Source of the DNA: Affinundibacterium amnicola
GTDB lineage: Bacteria; Pseudomonadota; Gammaproteobacteria; Burkholderiales; Burkholderiaceae_D
Assembly: GCF_014284275.1 (NCBI RefSeq)
Contig: NZ_JACOFU010000002.1
Location: 542,623 to 606,622 of the forward strand
Reading direction: 5' to 3'
DNA length: 64,000 bases
Part shown: piece after piece, positions 37,144 to 48,418 of the stretch
Layout of the letters: each line of letters starts with the position of its first letter
Position numbering within the stretch: the stretch's first letter is position 1
Translations under genes and position numbers: made by a program
Notes under the pieces: model-generated
The model's database searches: none
Seen by the model: only the letters and a program-made list of their open reading frames with translations
Told to the model about the DNA's origin: nothing

Positions 37144-38496
37144 ATGAAAAAAACACTTATCGCATGCACATTCGCAGGACTTTTCAGTTTGCTACATAGC
37201 TTTCCAGTTGCAGCACAAATTTTATCGGTACGCGAACAAGCGCGTGTCATCGATGAAAATCTGGCTGACCGTTTCGACAATCTGTTGCCTGCCATGATGC
37301 AAGAAACCGGCATCGATATGTGGATTGTCATCTCGCGGGAATACAACGAAGATCCAGTACTCAAAACGATGCTTCCAGCAGAATGGCTAAACGCACGCCG
37401 ACGTACTATTTTAGTGTTTTATCATAATCCACAGACTAAGACTGTTGAGCGACTAGCGGTCGCTCGCTATGATTTTGGCAAAAACATTAAAGCTGCTTGG
37501 GATACACAGAAATACCCTGAGCAATGGGATGCATTAATCGCCATTGTGAAGCAACACAATCCACAAAAAATTGGCATTAACACCTCTATGCATTTTGGGC
37601 ATGCAGATGGGCTGGACTACACAGAACATCAAGAATTAATGCAAAAGCTTCCGGTTGAGTTTAAATCTCGCACCGTGTCTGCTGAGCCGTTAGCGATTCG
37701 TTGGCTAGAAACCCGCACCACACGCGAGATGCAGTTCTATCCTCAATTGATTAATGCTACGCACAAAATTATAGAAGAAGGTTTCTCAGAAAAAGTCATC
37801 ACACCTGGCATCACTACCAGCGAGGATGTGGTGTGGTGGTTCCGTCAGAAAATTCGTGATCTCGGATACGATACTTGGTTTCATCCAACGGTTGACATTC
37901 AGCGAGCAGATCCTACAACAGAAGGTGCCGAACGCAGTTTTGCGATAAAGCCTAAGGCGGACGTGATCTTACCGGGTGATTTAATTCATGTAGATATCGG
38001 CATCACTTATTTGCGATTACACACCGATATACAACAGCATGCCTACCTACTAAAACCTGGTGAAACCGATGTGCCTACCTCAATTCAAAATGCATTTAAC
38101 AAGGCTAATCGCCTGCAAGACATTTTAACGACGCAATTTAAAGTTGGAAAAACGGGCAACCAAATTTTAGCCGGCGCGTTAGCACAGGCAAAAAAAGAGG
38201 ATATCACTGCGAGTATTTATTCACATCCGATTGGCTACCATGGTCATGCTGCCGGGCCAGCGATCGGCATGTGGGACAATCAAGGCAAAGTAGTCGGGAC
38301 TGGTGATCAAATCGTAAGAAAGAATACGGCTTATTCAATAGAACTCAACGCTAGCAGCATGATTCCTGAATGGAAAAAAAGCATACGAATTATGCTTGAG
38401 GAAGATGCGTTCTTTGATGGCGAAACCGTGCGTTACATTGATGGTCGTCAAAAGAAAATTTACTCTATTCCAAGACCATCTTCTTATAATCAGTAA
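37144..38496 (+). CDS. secreted M24 (Xaa-Pro aminopeptidase-like) metallopeptidase
   Basis: The 450-residue protein has a signal peptide (about 1-25, ending PVAAQ), a creatinase-like N-terminal domain and a pita-bread M24 domain with all five metal ligands: Asp in DLIHVDIGITY, Asp in HTDIQQHAYLL, His in HPIGYHGHAAGPAIGM, Glu in YSIELNAS and Glu in IRIMLEEDAFF. It should cleave X-Pro or related peptide bonds in the periplasm or outside. The ATG at 37144 is chosen because it starts the signal peptide; the frame extends to 37105. A strong terminator follows. Confidence 0.88.
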   Translation: MKKTLIACTFAGLFSLLHSFPVAAQILSVREQARVIDENLADRFDNLLPAMMQETGIDMWIVISREYNEDPVLKTMLPAEWLNARRRTILVFYHNPQTKTVERLAVARYDFGKNIKAAWDTQKYPEQWDALIAIVKQHNPQKIGINTSMHFGHADGLDYTEHQELMQKLPVEFKSRTVSAEPLAIRWLETRTTREMQFYPQLINATHKIIEEGFSEKVITPGITTSEDVVWWFRQKIRDLGYDTWFHPTVDIQRADPTTEGAERSFAIKPKADVILPGDLIHVDIGITYLRLHTDIQQHAYLLKPGETDVPTSIQNAFNKANRLQDILTTQFKVGKTGNQILAGALAQAKKEDITASIYSHPIGYHGHAAGPAIGMWDNQGKVVGTGDQIVRKNTAYSIELNASSMIPEWKKSIRIMLEEDAFFDGETVRYIDGRQKKIYSIPRPSSYNQ

Positions 38497-38523
38497 GCAG
38501 CAATCACTACACATTAAAAAAAC

Positions 38524-38556
38524 AAAACGCCACTTCATTACTAAGTGGCGTTTTTT
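38524..38556 (+). terminator. rho-independent terminator after M24 peptidase gene
   Basis: AAAACGCCACTT pairs perfectly with AAGTGGCGTTTT around a 7-base loop, followed by more T's (38551-38556). It may also serve the convergent gene at 38603. Confidence 0.92.
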
Positions 38557-38602
38557 CTGGCAATTTATTTTTACGGCGACTTCCACAATTGTCATTCAAG
38601 TT

Positions 38603-38950
38603 TTAGCGCTCGTCTTGGCGATAGCTAATTTGCTCAACTCTGACAAATTGCGCGTCTTCCGCTTCTTTATAAGACCATTGCTTCTGCTTAAATTCTGTCG
38701 CTGTTTGTTCACGACTACGTCCACTCATCGTTACCACGACTAAAAACAACTTCACCAACATAAAGATCACAAATAAAGTCAGTATCAAAGGCACCAAGGT
38801 AATCAACAAAGCCAATCCTATGCACAATATCAAGATACGTGGCAATGGCGTACGCATCAAGCCTTTACCTGCTTTATCTCCCAGCGCACGCAATTCCTGC
38901 CACGCTTGGCGCAAAACTGAATACAAATACTGCTTATTTGAGTTTTTCAT
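38603..38950 (-). CDS. small membrane protein of unknown function
   Basis: A 115-residue protein with a basic N-terminus and one long hydrophobic stretch, probably two helices (about 36-72, PRILILCIGLALLITLVPLI then LTLFVIFMLVKLFLVVV), and a polar Gln/Glu-rich C-terminal tail. ATG at 38950 with AAGGATGGAAAA upstream. No family recognised; the layout is like small inner-membrane accessory proteins. Confidence 0.65.
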   Translation of the reverse strand: MKNSNKQYLYSVLRQAWQELRALGDKAGKGLMRTPLPRILILCIGLALLITLVPLILTLFVIFMLVKLFLVVVTMSGRSREQTATEFKQKQWSYKEAEDAQFVRVEQISYRQDER

Positions 38951-39307
38951 TTTTCCATCCTTGAATTAAACAATCTGAAAGCACCATCACTGTAAGGCAA
39001 AGCAACTTGTCTTGCTCCAGCTTTCCGACCAAATTACATTTTTGAGGAATGAATGGCTGCGTGCTTAGGGTGGATGGATTATCAGGGCAAGCCAAACAAA
39101 AGCCTACGGTAAAAAAATTAAAAAATGGCCACTTAAAGCAATCGATCGCCTTCAATCATGTTTAATGACATCGATCAAATGTTGACACTGACAATTTGGT
39201 ATTTGAGACACTCAATTTTGCGTTTCGTCGCATCTTGATGGCAAGTCAATGCGATTGAACTTACAGTCTCACCATCGCAACAGCCAATACATACTCAAGG
39301 AAAAATC
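38951..39307. other. 357-bp intergenic region
   Basis: Between divergent small genes. No believable open frame or hairpin. AAGGAAAAATC just before 39308 is the ribosome site of the next gene. Confidence 0.5.
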
Positions 39308-39565
39308 ATGCATCACTCATATAAATTTAGCACTATATTTTGCGTATTTGCAGCCACAGCCTTAGTGTCAACAAGCGGTCTCGCTCAAAACTTCGATAGC
39401 AATTCAGTAGCAAGCGTCACGATCAAAGCAAAACGTTTGAGCACACAAGAAAAAACAACATATGACCAAGAACAGGCAAACAAGCGAGTACAACAAATTG
39501 TGATCTCAGCAAAACGCCTGAGCGCCGCGGATAAACTAGCTTATGACAAAACACAAGCACAATAA
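39308..39565 (+). CDS. small exported protein with duplicated AKRLS motif
   Basis: An 85-residue protein with a signal peptide (about 1-26, ending SGLAQ). The mature 59 residues are two copies of one unit: SVTIKAKRLSTQEKTTYDQE and QIVISAKRLSAADKLAYDKT, sharing a V/I-x-I-x-AKRLS, a lysine five residues later and YD. Good ribosome site AAGGAAAAATC. No family recognised. The next gene downstream is also a small exported protein, but the 125-bp gap suggests separate units. Confidence 0.7.
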   Translation: MHHSYKFSTIFCVFAATALVSTSGLAQNFDSNSVASVTIKAKRLSTQEKTTYDQEQANKRVQQIVISAKRLSAADKLAYDKTQAQ

Positions 39566-39690
39566 TGATCACTAAGGATTTTCAAAATAATAAGCTACTG
39601 ATACAAATCTATTACAAATTGTTTGACGCTTAAAGCAAAATTTGATTTACACTTCCCGCTTCACTGCCATTTACTTGGAGTCTGACTATC

Positions 39691-39978
39691 ATGAATACGA
39701 AACAATTTTCGCTCGGTATTGCTCTCATCGCCCTTGCTGGTATCGCACATAGCCAAGAATTCGTGGTAGTGCCAACGCAGTCAAGTACGCCACCGACATG
39801 CCAAGAAAATTGTCCTCCAGAGCAGGCGATGCAAATTGACCGCGGTGGCATGGATAAAGCTTCAGTGCATTTGCAAATTTTGCAGCAAACCTCACAAAAG
39901 TTTACTGAGCCATCAGCGCCTAAGAAAAATAATACCGACGATAAAAAGGCACCTAGCAAGTCACAAGAGAACACTTGA
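39691..39978 (+). CDS. small exported protein with CxxxC motif
   Basis: A 95-residue protein with a signal peptide (about 1-21, ending IAHSQ), two cysteines as CQENC in a Pro-rich stretch, and a Lys/Ser/Asp-rich disordered C-terminus (SAPKKNNTDDKKAPSKSQ). TTGGAG lies upstream of the ATG. A terminator follows. Function unknown. Confidence 0.65.
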   Translation: MNTKQFSLGIALIALAGIAHSQEFVVVPTQSSTPPTCQENCPPEQAMQIDRGGMDKASVHLQILQQTSQKFTEPSAPKKNNTDDKKAPSKSQENT

Positions 39979-40014
39979 AAATTCTGTAATGTAAATCCAA
40001 GACTAGGATATGCA

Positions 40015-40041
40015 CCAAAAAGACCCGCTTAAATAGTGGGT
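40015..40041 (+). terminator. rho-independent terminator
   Basis: AAAAAGACCCGCT pairs with AGTGGGTCTTTTT (one G-T pair) around a short AT loop, with a T-run after. It sits 37 bp past the 95-residue gene and 36 bp before the end of the convergent Lrp gene, so it may serve both. Confidence 0.88.
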
Positions 40042-40076
40042 CTTTTTTTATATAAAGTCTCTACATCCATCACGAT

Positions 40077-40523
40077 TTATATCGAAGAACGATCAATTCG
40101 CTTACTCAAAATAATCGACGTCGAAGTTTGCCGTACCCCTTCTAAACTTCCTATCTGGTCTAACAATCTATCCAACACTTCGGTACTTGCGCAGCGCAAA
40201 GTCAGCATGTAATCAATTGCACCACTGACGGCGCTTAAGCTTTCAACCTCAGGTAATTGCTGTAAGAACTTCATCAGAGAACTGGCAAATCTGGCTTCGA
40301 TTGATAAGCCAACATAAGCGCGTACCGCTGGCTGATACATGGAAGCATTCAATTTCAAACCATAACCAGCAATCACCTGGCGCTTCTCAAGTGCTGCAAT
40401 TCTTGCAATCACCGTCGTTCTCGCGATGCCAAGCAATTTGGCAATCGTGGTCACAGGTAAACGCGCGTTATCCATTAACAGAGCAAGAATTTTATTATCA
40501 ATTTCATCAAGAACAGGTTTCAT
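40077..40523 (-). CDS. Lrp/AsnC family transcriptional regulator
   Basis: The 148-residue regulator has an N-terminal HTH (residues 4-55: LDEIDNKILALLMDNARLPV, IAKLLGIARTTVIARIAALE) and a C-terminal RAM ligand domain (about 65-142). It is divergent from the saccharopine-dehydrogenase-like gene, with a perfect spaced palindrome between. The likely role, by analogy with local Lrp regulators, is control of that gene in response to an amino acid such as lysine; the ligand is inferred. Confidence 0.92.
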   Translation of the reverse strand: MKPVLDEIDNKILALLMDNARLPVTTIAKLLGIARTTVIARIAALEKRQVIAGYGLKLNASMYQPAVRAYVGLSIEARFASSLMKFLQQLPEVESLSAVSGAIDYMLTLRCASTEVLDRLLDQIGSLEGVRQTSTSIILSKRIDRSSI

Positions 40524-40543
40524 AATTACTTTTCGTAGGAATT

Positions 40544-40582
40544 TATCGTCATATTGTATCGATAATAAGCATTATGACGATA
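40544..40582. promoter_or_regulatory. candidate Lrp-family operator (spaced palindrome)
   Basis: TATCGTCATA (40544-40553) and TATGACGATA (40573-40582) are perfect inverted repeats, 29 bp from centre to centre, in the gap between the divergent lrp-like and dehydrogenase genes. The spacing is nearly three helical turns, suitable for an Lrp octamer or two dimers on one face of DNA. Confidence 0.6.
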
Positions 40583-40696
40583 TTTTAGTCGCTATTATCT
40601 GACAATTCTTATATCTATACTATCTCCATGGCGAACGAAGATAAGGAATTACTTTTATCTTTCTACTTTAGAACTTACGCAAAATTGGAGACTATC

Positions 40697-41788
40697 ATGA
40701 CAACAAAGCTGATCTTATTGGGTGCAGGAAAAATTGGCGACGCGATTTTAAATCTGCTTTCCCACACAAATGACTATGAAATTACAGTTGCAGACAAAGA
40801 TGCTGGACGTTTGGACTATGTGAAGAAAGAGAACTTCCCAAACGTCACGACAGTTTGTGCTGATCTTAATGATCAATCCGTCGTGGAAAAATTAATTCAA
40901 GGTCACCAAGTCACTTTGTCTGCTTGCCCCTACTTTTTGACACCGATGATCGCTAAGGCAGCAAAAACTGCACAGTCACATTATTTCGATCTGACCGAGG
41001 ATGTTGAAAGTACACGCATCGTCAAACAACTGGCGATGAATGCAAGCAGCGCTTTTGTTCCGCAATGCGGATTGGCGCCGGGCTTCATTTCTATTGTCGC
41101 TAATCATGTTGCGCAAAAATTTGATTCTTTGCGCGATGTCAGTATGCGCGTTGGTGCGTTGCCAACTTTTCCCAATAATGCCCTCAAGTACAATCTGACT
41201 TGGAGCACTGATGGCCTGATCAATGAATACTGCAATCCCTGCGAAGCGATTGTTGACGGGCATTTGCGTGAAACATCTGCGCTAGAAGAGATTGAACATT
41301 TCTCTCTGGATGGCATTGACTACGAAGCGTTTAACACCTCAGGTGGACTTGGTACCTTGTGTGAATCCTTGGCGGGTAAAGTCGAAAACCTCAACTACAA
41401 AACGGTGCGTTATCCCGGTCATCGGGATATCGTGAAAATGCTGATTCGTGATCTAGAATTAGGCAAAATAGAAAGACGCCCGATTTTGAAAGATGTTTTA
41501 GAAACTTCCATTCCTATGACAAAGCAAGATGTGGTACTGGTTTTTGTCAGTGTGGTCGGACTGCGTGCTGGTCGCTTGGAGCAAGAGTCTTACGCAAAGA
41601 AAATCTATGCGCAAGAAGTGAATGGGCGCTTGTTATCAGCAATCCAATTAACTACGGCATCGGGCATCTGTGCGATGGTTGATCTGTTGATAGAAGCCAA
41701 GTTGCCACAGCAGGGATTTGTCCGCCAGGAACAAGCGACATTTTCTGACTTCACATCTAATCGCTTTGGTCACTATTACGCAAATTGA
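40697..41788 (+). CDS. saccharopine dehydrogenase-family oxidoreductase (lysine dehydrogenase-like)
   Basis: The 363-residue enzyme has an N-terminal Rossmann fold (LILLGAGKIGDAILNLL, residues 5-21) and saccharopine-dehydrogenase segments (SACPYFLTPMIAKAAKTAQS; HYFDLTEDVESTR; PQCGLAPGFISIVANHVA; VRYPGHRDIVKML). This form is typical of bacterial L-lysine 6-dehydrogenases and related reductases in lysine breakdown; the exact substrate cannot be told from sequence. The ATG at 40697 has TTGGAG eight bases upstream, so the longer frame from 40628 is rejected. Divergent from an Lrp regulator. Confidence 0.87.
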   Translation: MTTKLILLGAGKIGDAILNLLSHTNDYEITVADKDAGRLDYVKKENFPNVTTVCADLNDQSVVEKLIQGHQVTLSACPYFLTPMIAKAAKTAQSHYFDLTEDVESTRIVKQLAMNASSAFVPQCGLAPGFISIVANHVAQKFDSLRDVSMRVGALPTFPNNALKYNLTWSTDGLINEYCNPCEAIVDGHLRETSALEEIEHFSLDGIDYEAFNTSGGLGTLCESLAGKVENLNYKTVRYPGHRDIVKMLIRDLELGKIERRPILKDVLETSIPMTKQDVVLVFVSVVGLRAGRLEQESYAKKIYAQEVNGRLLSAIQLTTASGICAMVDLLIEAKLPQQGFVRQEQATFSDFTSNRFGHYYAN

Positions 41789-41851
41789 ATCAAGTTGAGC
41801 TCAAGTTAACACTAAACTCAACATCAGTTAGAAACACGCATCAGATAAGAC

Positions 41852-41885
41852 AACGGAAGGCTATGCCAAATCATAGCCTTCCGTT
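41852..41885. terminator. strong hairpin between convergent genes
   Basis: AACGGAAGGCTATG pairs perfectly with CATAGCCTTCCGTT, a 14-bp stem with 6-base loop CCAAAT. There is no T-run on either side, so it is an atypical terminator or an RNA-protecting hairpin. It lies between the ends of the dehydrogenase gene and rarA. Confidence 0.6.
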
Positions 41886-41945
41886 ACTTACGTCAATTTA
41901 TGGGTACAAGTCTATGAACGCAGAACATAGAATATGGGTTGGCGA

Positions 41946-43259
41946 TTATTTGCTTTGCGCATCTTTATCAAGTTGACGCAAATACGCGAGCTTTTCAGCG
42001 ATCTTGATTTCCATCCCACGCGGCACAGGCTCATACCAATGCACGTCTTCCAAGCCCTCAGGCATATAGGTCTCACCTGCGGCATAGGCATGCGGTTCAT
42101 CATGCGCATAGCGATATAATTTTCCGTAGCCCAATTCTTTCATTAACTTCGTCGGAGCATTACGCAAATGCTCGGGTACAACACGAGATTTATCCTTTGT
42201 CACCATTGCCCGCGCTTGCTTATAAGCCATGTAAATAGCATTCGACTTTGCCGCGCAAGCTAAGTACACCACGGCTTCTGCCAACGCTAGTTCGCCTTCA
42301 GGCGAACCGAGGCGCTCATACACTTCCGCAGCATCAAGACTAATCCGCAATGCGCGAGGATCAGCTAAGCCAATATCTTCGCTCGCCATACGAATAATGC
42401 GTCGCGCTAAATAACGTGGATCAGTACCACCATCAAGCATCCTGACTAACCAATATAAAGCAGCATCAGGATTGGATCCTCGTACCGATTTATGTAGCGC
42501 AGAAATCTGGTCATAAAATGCATCGCCACCTTTATCAAAGCGACGCAATGCATCCCCTAAACATTCGGCCAGCAGAGCACTATCAACTTCTTGTCGTTTT
42601 TTTGCTTGCGCGGCACGCGCCGTAATATCCAGATTATTCAACAATTTTCGACCGTCGCCGTCAGCACTGGCAACCAAGCTTTGCTTGGCTTCTGCTGTAA
42701 AAGTCAGGCCTTCTAATTCCTGCACACAAGCCTTATCTAGCATGACAGCCAGATCATCTTCAGTCAAAGATTTCAACACATAGACAGCAGCACGCGAAAG
42801 TAAGGCGCTATTGACTTCGAACGAAGGATTTTCAGTTGTAGCACCGATAAAAGTAAATAATCCACTTTCTACGTGCGGCAGAAAAGCATCTTGCTGACTT
42901 TTATTAAATCGATGAACCTCATCAACAAATAAAATCGTGCGGCGTTGTGAACTGGCGCGTACAAACTCTGCACGTTCTACCGCCTCGCGAATATCTTTAA
43001 CCCCTGATAACACCGCCGAGAGCGCAATAAACTCCGCTTGAAAAGCCTGCGCCATTAAACGCGCCAAGGTCGTTTTGCCAACACCTGGTGGTCCCCACAA
43101 TAGCATGGAGTGTGGCTCACCAGATTCAAATGCAACACGCAAGGGCTTACCTTCACCTAGCAAATGTTGCTGACCAATCACATCATTTAGGTTTTGTGGA
43201 CGTAGTCGTTCAGCTAGTGGCTGATGCAAAGATGCCTGCGTTTGCTGCCCTAGCATCAT
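41946..43259 (-). CDS. rarA: replication-associated recombination protein A (AAA+ ATPase)
   Basis: The 437-residue AAA+ protein of the clamp-loader-like MgsA/RarA/WRNIP1 family acts at stalled replication forks. It has Walker [10 protein letters not shown] at 56-64, Walker B in [11 protein letters not shown], sensor 1 in [11 protein letters not shown], and the C-terminal MgsA tetramer region ([34 protein letters not shown]). Its ATG overlaps the lolA stop by 4 bases, so it is translated by coupling. Part of ftsK-lolA-rarA. Confidence 0.97.
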   Translation of the reverse strand: MMLGQQTQASLHQPLAERLRPQNLNDVIGQQHLLGEGKPLRVAFESGEPHSMLLWGPPGVGKTTLARLMAQAFQAEFIALSAVLSGVKDIREAVERAEFVRASSQRRTILFVDEVHRFNKSQQDAFLPHVESGLFTFIGATTENPSFEVNSALLSRAAVYVLKSLTEDDLAVMLDKACVQELEGLTFTAEAKQSLVASADGDGRKLLNNLDITARAAQAKKRQEVDSALLAECLGDALRRFDKGGDAFYDQISALHKSVRGSNPDAALYWLVRMLDGGTDPRYLARRIIRMASEDIGLADPRALRISLDAAEVYERLGSPEGELALAEAVVYLACAAKSNAIYMAYKQARAMVTKDKSRVVPEHLRNAPTKLMKELGYGKLYRYAHDEPHAYAAGETYMPEGLEDVHWYEPVPRGMEIKIAEKLAYLRQLDKDAQSK

Positions 43260-43900
43260 GGACGTAAGACTTCCGCACCCTGTGGCACGACAAACTTAAA
43301 TTGGTCAGCACCAAAGCTAGGATTTTTCTCAAAATTCTTCAGCGTCACCAAAGATAGCTGTCCAAAACTATCACGTAACTCCATGCCAACAGGCACGCCA
43401 TCTTTCATACCAATACCGATAGTATCGAACTGACTGTCTTTTGTTTTAGGCGTTGCTTGTAGCCATTCAATACCTTCCTTTACACCAATATCTTTCATAA
43501 CAAAATTTTTGTCGAGATCAACGCTACCAAACAAAATTGCTGCTGGACTAGAAGCGATCGCATTACCTAGAGATTTGATCGTGACTTGATTTAGGTCTTT
43601 ATCATAAAGATAGAGCTTATCGCCATCAGCCTGCAAGACCTGATCATAGGGCTTGATGTAAGTCCAAATAAACTTACCAGGGCGCGCAAACTTAAATATT
43701 CCCGAGGATGTTTTGCCGATCTTCGACACCCCATTTGTGGTTTTCATTTGCACTTGTACAAACTCACCTTTGGCTGTCTTTGTATTGACGACGAAGGCTT
43801 TAAACTGCTCTATCGCGGAAGCTTGAGCGGCGGTCATTCCCGCTAACATCAATCCACCAACAACAGCGCCAAAACACATACTTTTTTTGATGATATTCAA
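43256..43900 (-). CDS. lolA: outer-membrane lipoprotein carrier protein LolA
   Basis: The 214-residue periplasmic chaperone carries lipoproteins from LolCDE to LolB. It has a signal peptide (about 1-28, ending AAQAS) and the LolA pattern KTAKGEFVQVQMK, GIFKFARPGKFIWTY, PYDQVLQADGDKLYLYDKDL. It sits 70 bp after ftsK and overlaps rarA, the usual Burkholderiales order. Confidence 0.96.
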   Translation of the reverse strand: MNIIKKSMCFGAVVGGLMLAGMTAAQASAIEQFKAFVVNTKTAKGEFVQVQMKTTNGVSKIGKTSSGIFKFARPGKFIWTYIKPYDQVLQADGDKLYLYDKDLNQVTIKSLGNAIASSPAAILFGSVDLDKNFVMKDIGVKEGIEWLQATPKTKDSQFDTIGIGMKDGVPVGMELRDSFGQLSLVTLKNFEKNPSFGADQFKFVVPQGAEVLRP

Positions 43901-43970
43901 AATAAATCCAATTCTTTATTAGTCAATTTGGAACCAACCATACCCATAACGCGATAACAAGCAAGAAGGC

Positions 43971-46292
43971 TTACTCAGCGTTACCAACTGGTACCAAAAT
44001 CTCACGATTACCGTTTGATTGCATGGTGGATACCACACCGCTAGCTTCCATTTGCTCCAATAGTCGCGCTGCGCGGTTATAGCCGATACGCAGATGTCGC
44101 TGCACCAAAGAAATCGATGCGCGACGATTTTTCAAAACGATTGCGACGGCTTGATCATACAATGCATCTGCCTCTCCACCGCCTTCACTTGGCGCCATGG
44201 CATCACCGCCCTCTTCCAGCACGCCGCCTTCCAAAATGCCGTCGATGTAATTTGGTTCACCTTGTTCTTTCAAATGCTTGACGACGCGGTGTACTTCTTC
44301 ATCTGAAACAAAAGCACCATGTACACGAACTGGCAAACCTGTACCCGGCGGCATGTACAACATATCGCCCATACCGAGCAGTGATTCAGCACCCATTTGA
44401 TCCAGAATCGTACGAGAATCTATTTTGCTACTGACTTGAAACGCAATACGTGTAGGAATATTTGCTTTGATCAAGCCAGTAATCACGTCCACCGATGGGC
44501 GCTGCGTAGCTAAAATCAAATGCAAACCAGCAGCACGCGCTTTTTGCGCGATACGTGCGATCAACTCTTCAACTTTTTTACCAACCACCATCATCAAATC
44601 CGCCAACTCATCAATAATGATGACGATCGTTGGCAGTTTTTCTAAGGGTTCTGGTGCGTCTGGCGTCAGACTAAATGGATTAGGAATATGCTCTTCGCGT
44701 TTCGCCGCTTCGGCAATTTTTGCGTTATAGCCGGCCAAGTTACGCACACCGAGTTTCGACATCAGCTTGTAGCGACGTTCCATTTCATTGACAGCCCAGT
44801 TCAGCGCGTGACCGGCTTGCCGCATATCTGTCACAACGGGTGCCAACAAATGTGGAATGCCTTCGTACACCGACATCTCTAACATCTTAGGGTCAATCAA
44901 AATCATGCGGACATCATTTGGATCAGACTTATACAGCAAGGACAAGATCGTCGCATTAATACCAACCGATTTACCAGAACCTGTCGTACCCGCCACCAAC
45001 AAATGCGGCATTTTGGCCAGATCAGCAACAACTGGATGTCCCGCAATATCTTTCCCTAAGGCGACTGTCAGACTCGAAGCACTATCGTTATACACTTTCG
45101 AACTTAAAATTTCCGTCAAACGAACAATCTGACGCTTAGGATTCGGCAATTCTAAACCCATGTAATTCTTACCTGGAATTGTCTCCACAACCCGAATTGA
45201 GGTCAGTGAAAACGACCGCGCCAAATCGCGCGCTAAGCCAACAATTTGACTACCTTTTACACCGGTTGCAGGCTCAATCTCGTAGCGTGTAATGACCGGA
45301 CCTGGGTAGGCTGCAATCACTTTTGCATCGACACCAAAATCAGAGAGTTTTTTCTCAATCAATCGGCTAGTAAATTCTAAAGTTTCGACACTGACTGTTT
45401 CTTGAGATAAAGGCGGCTCATCAAGCAATGACAATGGTGGCAAATTAGTGTCAGGCATATCATTAAATAAGGAAACCTGGCGCTCTTTTTCAATACGCTC
45501 AGATTTTTGCACTGCAAGCACTTGCGGCTCTATCCGTATTGGCGGAGCTTCAACGATCTTTGCTCGCTCTTGAACCACTGAGGTTTCACGTTTGACAGCA
45601 GCAGTTTCACCCAACTTACGATCTTCATGATCGGTATATTTTTTACGGATAAATTCAACCGTATTTTCAATCAAGGTGCCTGTGTTCTCGGCAATCTGCC
45701 ACCATGACAAATGGAAATACAAGCTCAAACCTAAAGCAATAATAAGTAATAACAATAAGGTCGCACCAGTAAATCCAAATGCGCGGGCGCTAAGATGACC
45801 GATCAATTCACCCAACACACCACCATGCACACTGGGCAAGGCCACTTTCATGGAATACAGGCGCAATGACTCGATCCCCATACTGCCAATCAGTATAAAA
45901 ACGAAGCCTGCAATTTGAATGATCTTGTCAAAAAAGTGAGCATCCTCTTGTGCTGGATGCGATTCATGGTTCAAATGACGATAGCTACGCCACACCAAGC
46001 GCAATAAAGCGAAAGAAAACCACCAGGCGGAGAAACCAAAAATAAACAAGACTAAATCAGAAATACGCGCGCCAACATAACCACCTAAATTATGGAAACG
46101 TTCGACCGTAACAGAACGTGACCATCCAGGATCGAGCGGCGAGTAGGTCGCCATCACCAAAATAAAGTAAACCGTAAAGGCAGCGAACACCATCCAGCGC
46201 ACTTCTCGCAGCAACACTAGCAATCGATTGGGCAAAGGTGCAGCAGGTGCAGACTTACGATTGCGTTGATAAACTTCGTTGGTATTAGACAT
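43971..46292 (-). CDS. ftsK: DNA translocase FtsK
   Basis: The 773-residue protein has four N-terminal transmembrane helices (about 27-47, 75-97, 130-150, 175-198), a short linker (about 220-310) compared with the long E. coli linker, and the RecA-like motor (Walker A GTTGSGKS near 440; [28 protein letters not shown]) and a C-terminal gamma winged helix (about 705-770, [22 protein letters not shown]) that reads KOPS sites. It moves chromosome dimers for XerCD at division. The ATG at 46292 (MSNTNEVYQ) is preferred to a TTG at 46310. Confidence 0.96.
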   Translation of the reverse strand: MSNTNEVYQRNRKSAPAAPLPNRLLVLLREVRWMVFAAFTVYFILVMATYSPLDPGWSRSVTVERFHNLGGYVGARISDLVLFIFGFSAWWFSFALLRLVWRSYRHLNHESHPAQEDAHFFDKIIQIAGFVFILIGSMGIESLRLYSMKVALPSVHGGVLGELIGHLSARAFGFTGATLLLLLIIALGLSLYFHLSWWQIAENTGTLIENTVEFIRKKYTDHEDRKLGETAAVKRETSVVQERAKIVEAPPIRIEPQVLAVQKSERIEKERQVSLFNDMPDTNLPPLSLLDEPPLSQETVSVETLEFTSRLIEKKLSDFGVDAKVIAAYPGPVITRYEIEPATGVKGSQIVGLARDLARSFSLTSIRVVETIPGKNYMGLELPNPKRQIVRLTEILSSKVYNDSASSLTVALGKDIAGHPVVADLAKMPHLLVAGTTGSGKSVGINATILSLLYKSDPNDVRMILIDPKMLEMSVYEGIPHLLAPVVTDMRQAGHALNWAVNEMERRYKLMSKLGVRNLAGYNAKIAEAAKREEHIPNPFSLTPDAPEPLEKLPTIVIIIDELADLMMVVGKKVEELIARIAQKARAAGLHLILATQRPSVDVITGLIKANIPTRIAFQVSSKIDSRTILDQMGAESLLGMGDMLYMPPGTGLPVRVHGAFVSDEEVHRVVKHLKEQGEPNYIDGILEGGVLEEGGDAMAPSEGGGEADALYDQAVAIVLKNRRASISLVQRHLRIGYNRAARLLEQMEASGVVSTMQSNGNREILVPVGNAE

Positions 46293-47652
<1,360 letters not shown>

Positions 47653-47660
47653 AGATTCAA

Positions 47661-47723
47661 CCGCAGAGATGAAATGGACGCTGAGAAATATTAAAAAACT
47701 CAAGGTCCACGAAAGCTCTGCGG
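47661..47723. repeat. 63-bp hairpin repeat, copy 3 (diverged)
   Basis: CCGCAGAG (47661-47668) and CTCTGCGG (47716-47723) are the outer arms. Inside, ACGCTGAGAAATATTAAAAAA matches the ACGCAGAGATGTTTAAAAAA region of the copy at 800-864 (stretches compared base by base, allowing several changes). It lies between trxB and the Smr gene. Confidence 0.55.
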
Positions 47724-47763
47724 GAACTGTTTTTCAATCTTCCAATTATCGGCAAATATCATC

Positions 47764-48405
47764 ATGGCCTCATCAATGAAATCCTTTGCTGACCTTCAAC
47801 AAGTTGGTAAGCAACTCAAAGCACAACAAGAACTGCGTGCAAAAGCTGAAGCTGAGAGATTGGTACGTGAAAAACAAGCGGCAATTGAGGCGAATATTTT
47901 CCGTAGCACGGTCGGTGAGGTTCAAGCTATAAAGACGGCTGAAAAATTTCATCCAACGCCGAAAAAACCACCACCACTTCCTTTCAAGCATATCGAAGAC
48001 GAACAAAAAGCCTTACAAGAATCATTATCAGATGAATTCGATGCAGGTACATTGCTCGAATCTGATGAAAATTTAAGTTATACACGCCCTGGCGTGGGCA
48101 TCGACGTCGCTAAAAAATTACGTCAAGGTGCATGGGTTATACAAGCGCAACTCGATTTACACGGAATGCGCCGCGATCAAGCACGTGACAATCTTGGTGA
48201 TTTTTTACGCAAGTGCATACGTAGCGGATTTCGCTGCGTAAGAATAATTCACGGTAAAGGTTTGGGATCGATCAATAAAGAACCTGTATTGAAAAACAAA
48301 GTTCGTAATTGGTTGATACAGAAAGACGAAGTAATTGCCTTTAGCCAGGCAACTGCTGCTGATGGCGGTTCAGGTGCTTTGATTGTTTTATTGCGGGCTT
48401 CGTAA
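47764..48405 (+). CDS. Smr-domain protein (MutS2 C-terminal-like)
   Basis: The 213-residue protein has a charged coiled N-terminus (about 10-60, rich in Lys, Ala and Glu) and a C-terminal Smr domain (about 130-210) with LDLHGMRRDQARDNLGDFL and VRIIHGKGLGS, the LDxHG and HGxG motifs of this nuclease-related fold. Such proteins may nick DNA or cleave mRNA on collided ribosomes; the specific role is unknown. It follows trxB by 111 bp containing a hairpin repeat. Confidence 0.92.
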   Translation: MASSMKSFADLQQVGKQLKAQQELRAKAEAERLVREKQAAIEANIFRSTVGEVQAIKTAEKFHPTPKKPPPLPFKHIEDEQKALQESLSDEFDAGTLLESDENLSYTRPGVGIDVAKKLRQGAWVIQAQLDLHGMRRDQARDNLGDFLRKCIRSGFRCVRIIHGKGLGSINKEPVLKNKVRNWLIQKDEVIAFSQATAADGGSGALIVLLRAS

Positions 48406-48418
48406 GGGCTTTAGTCAA

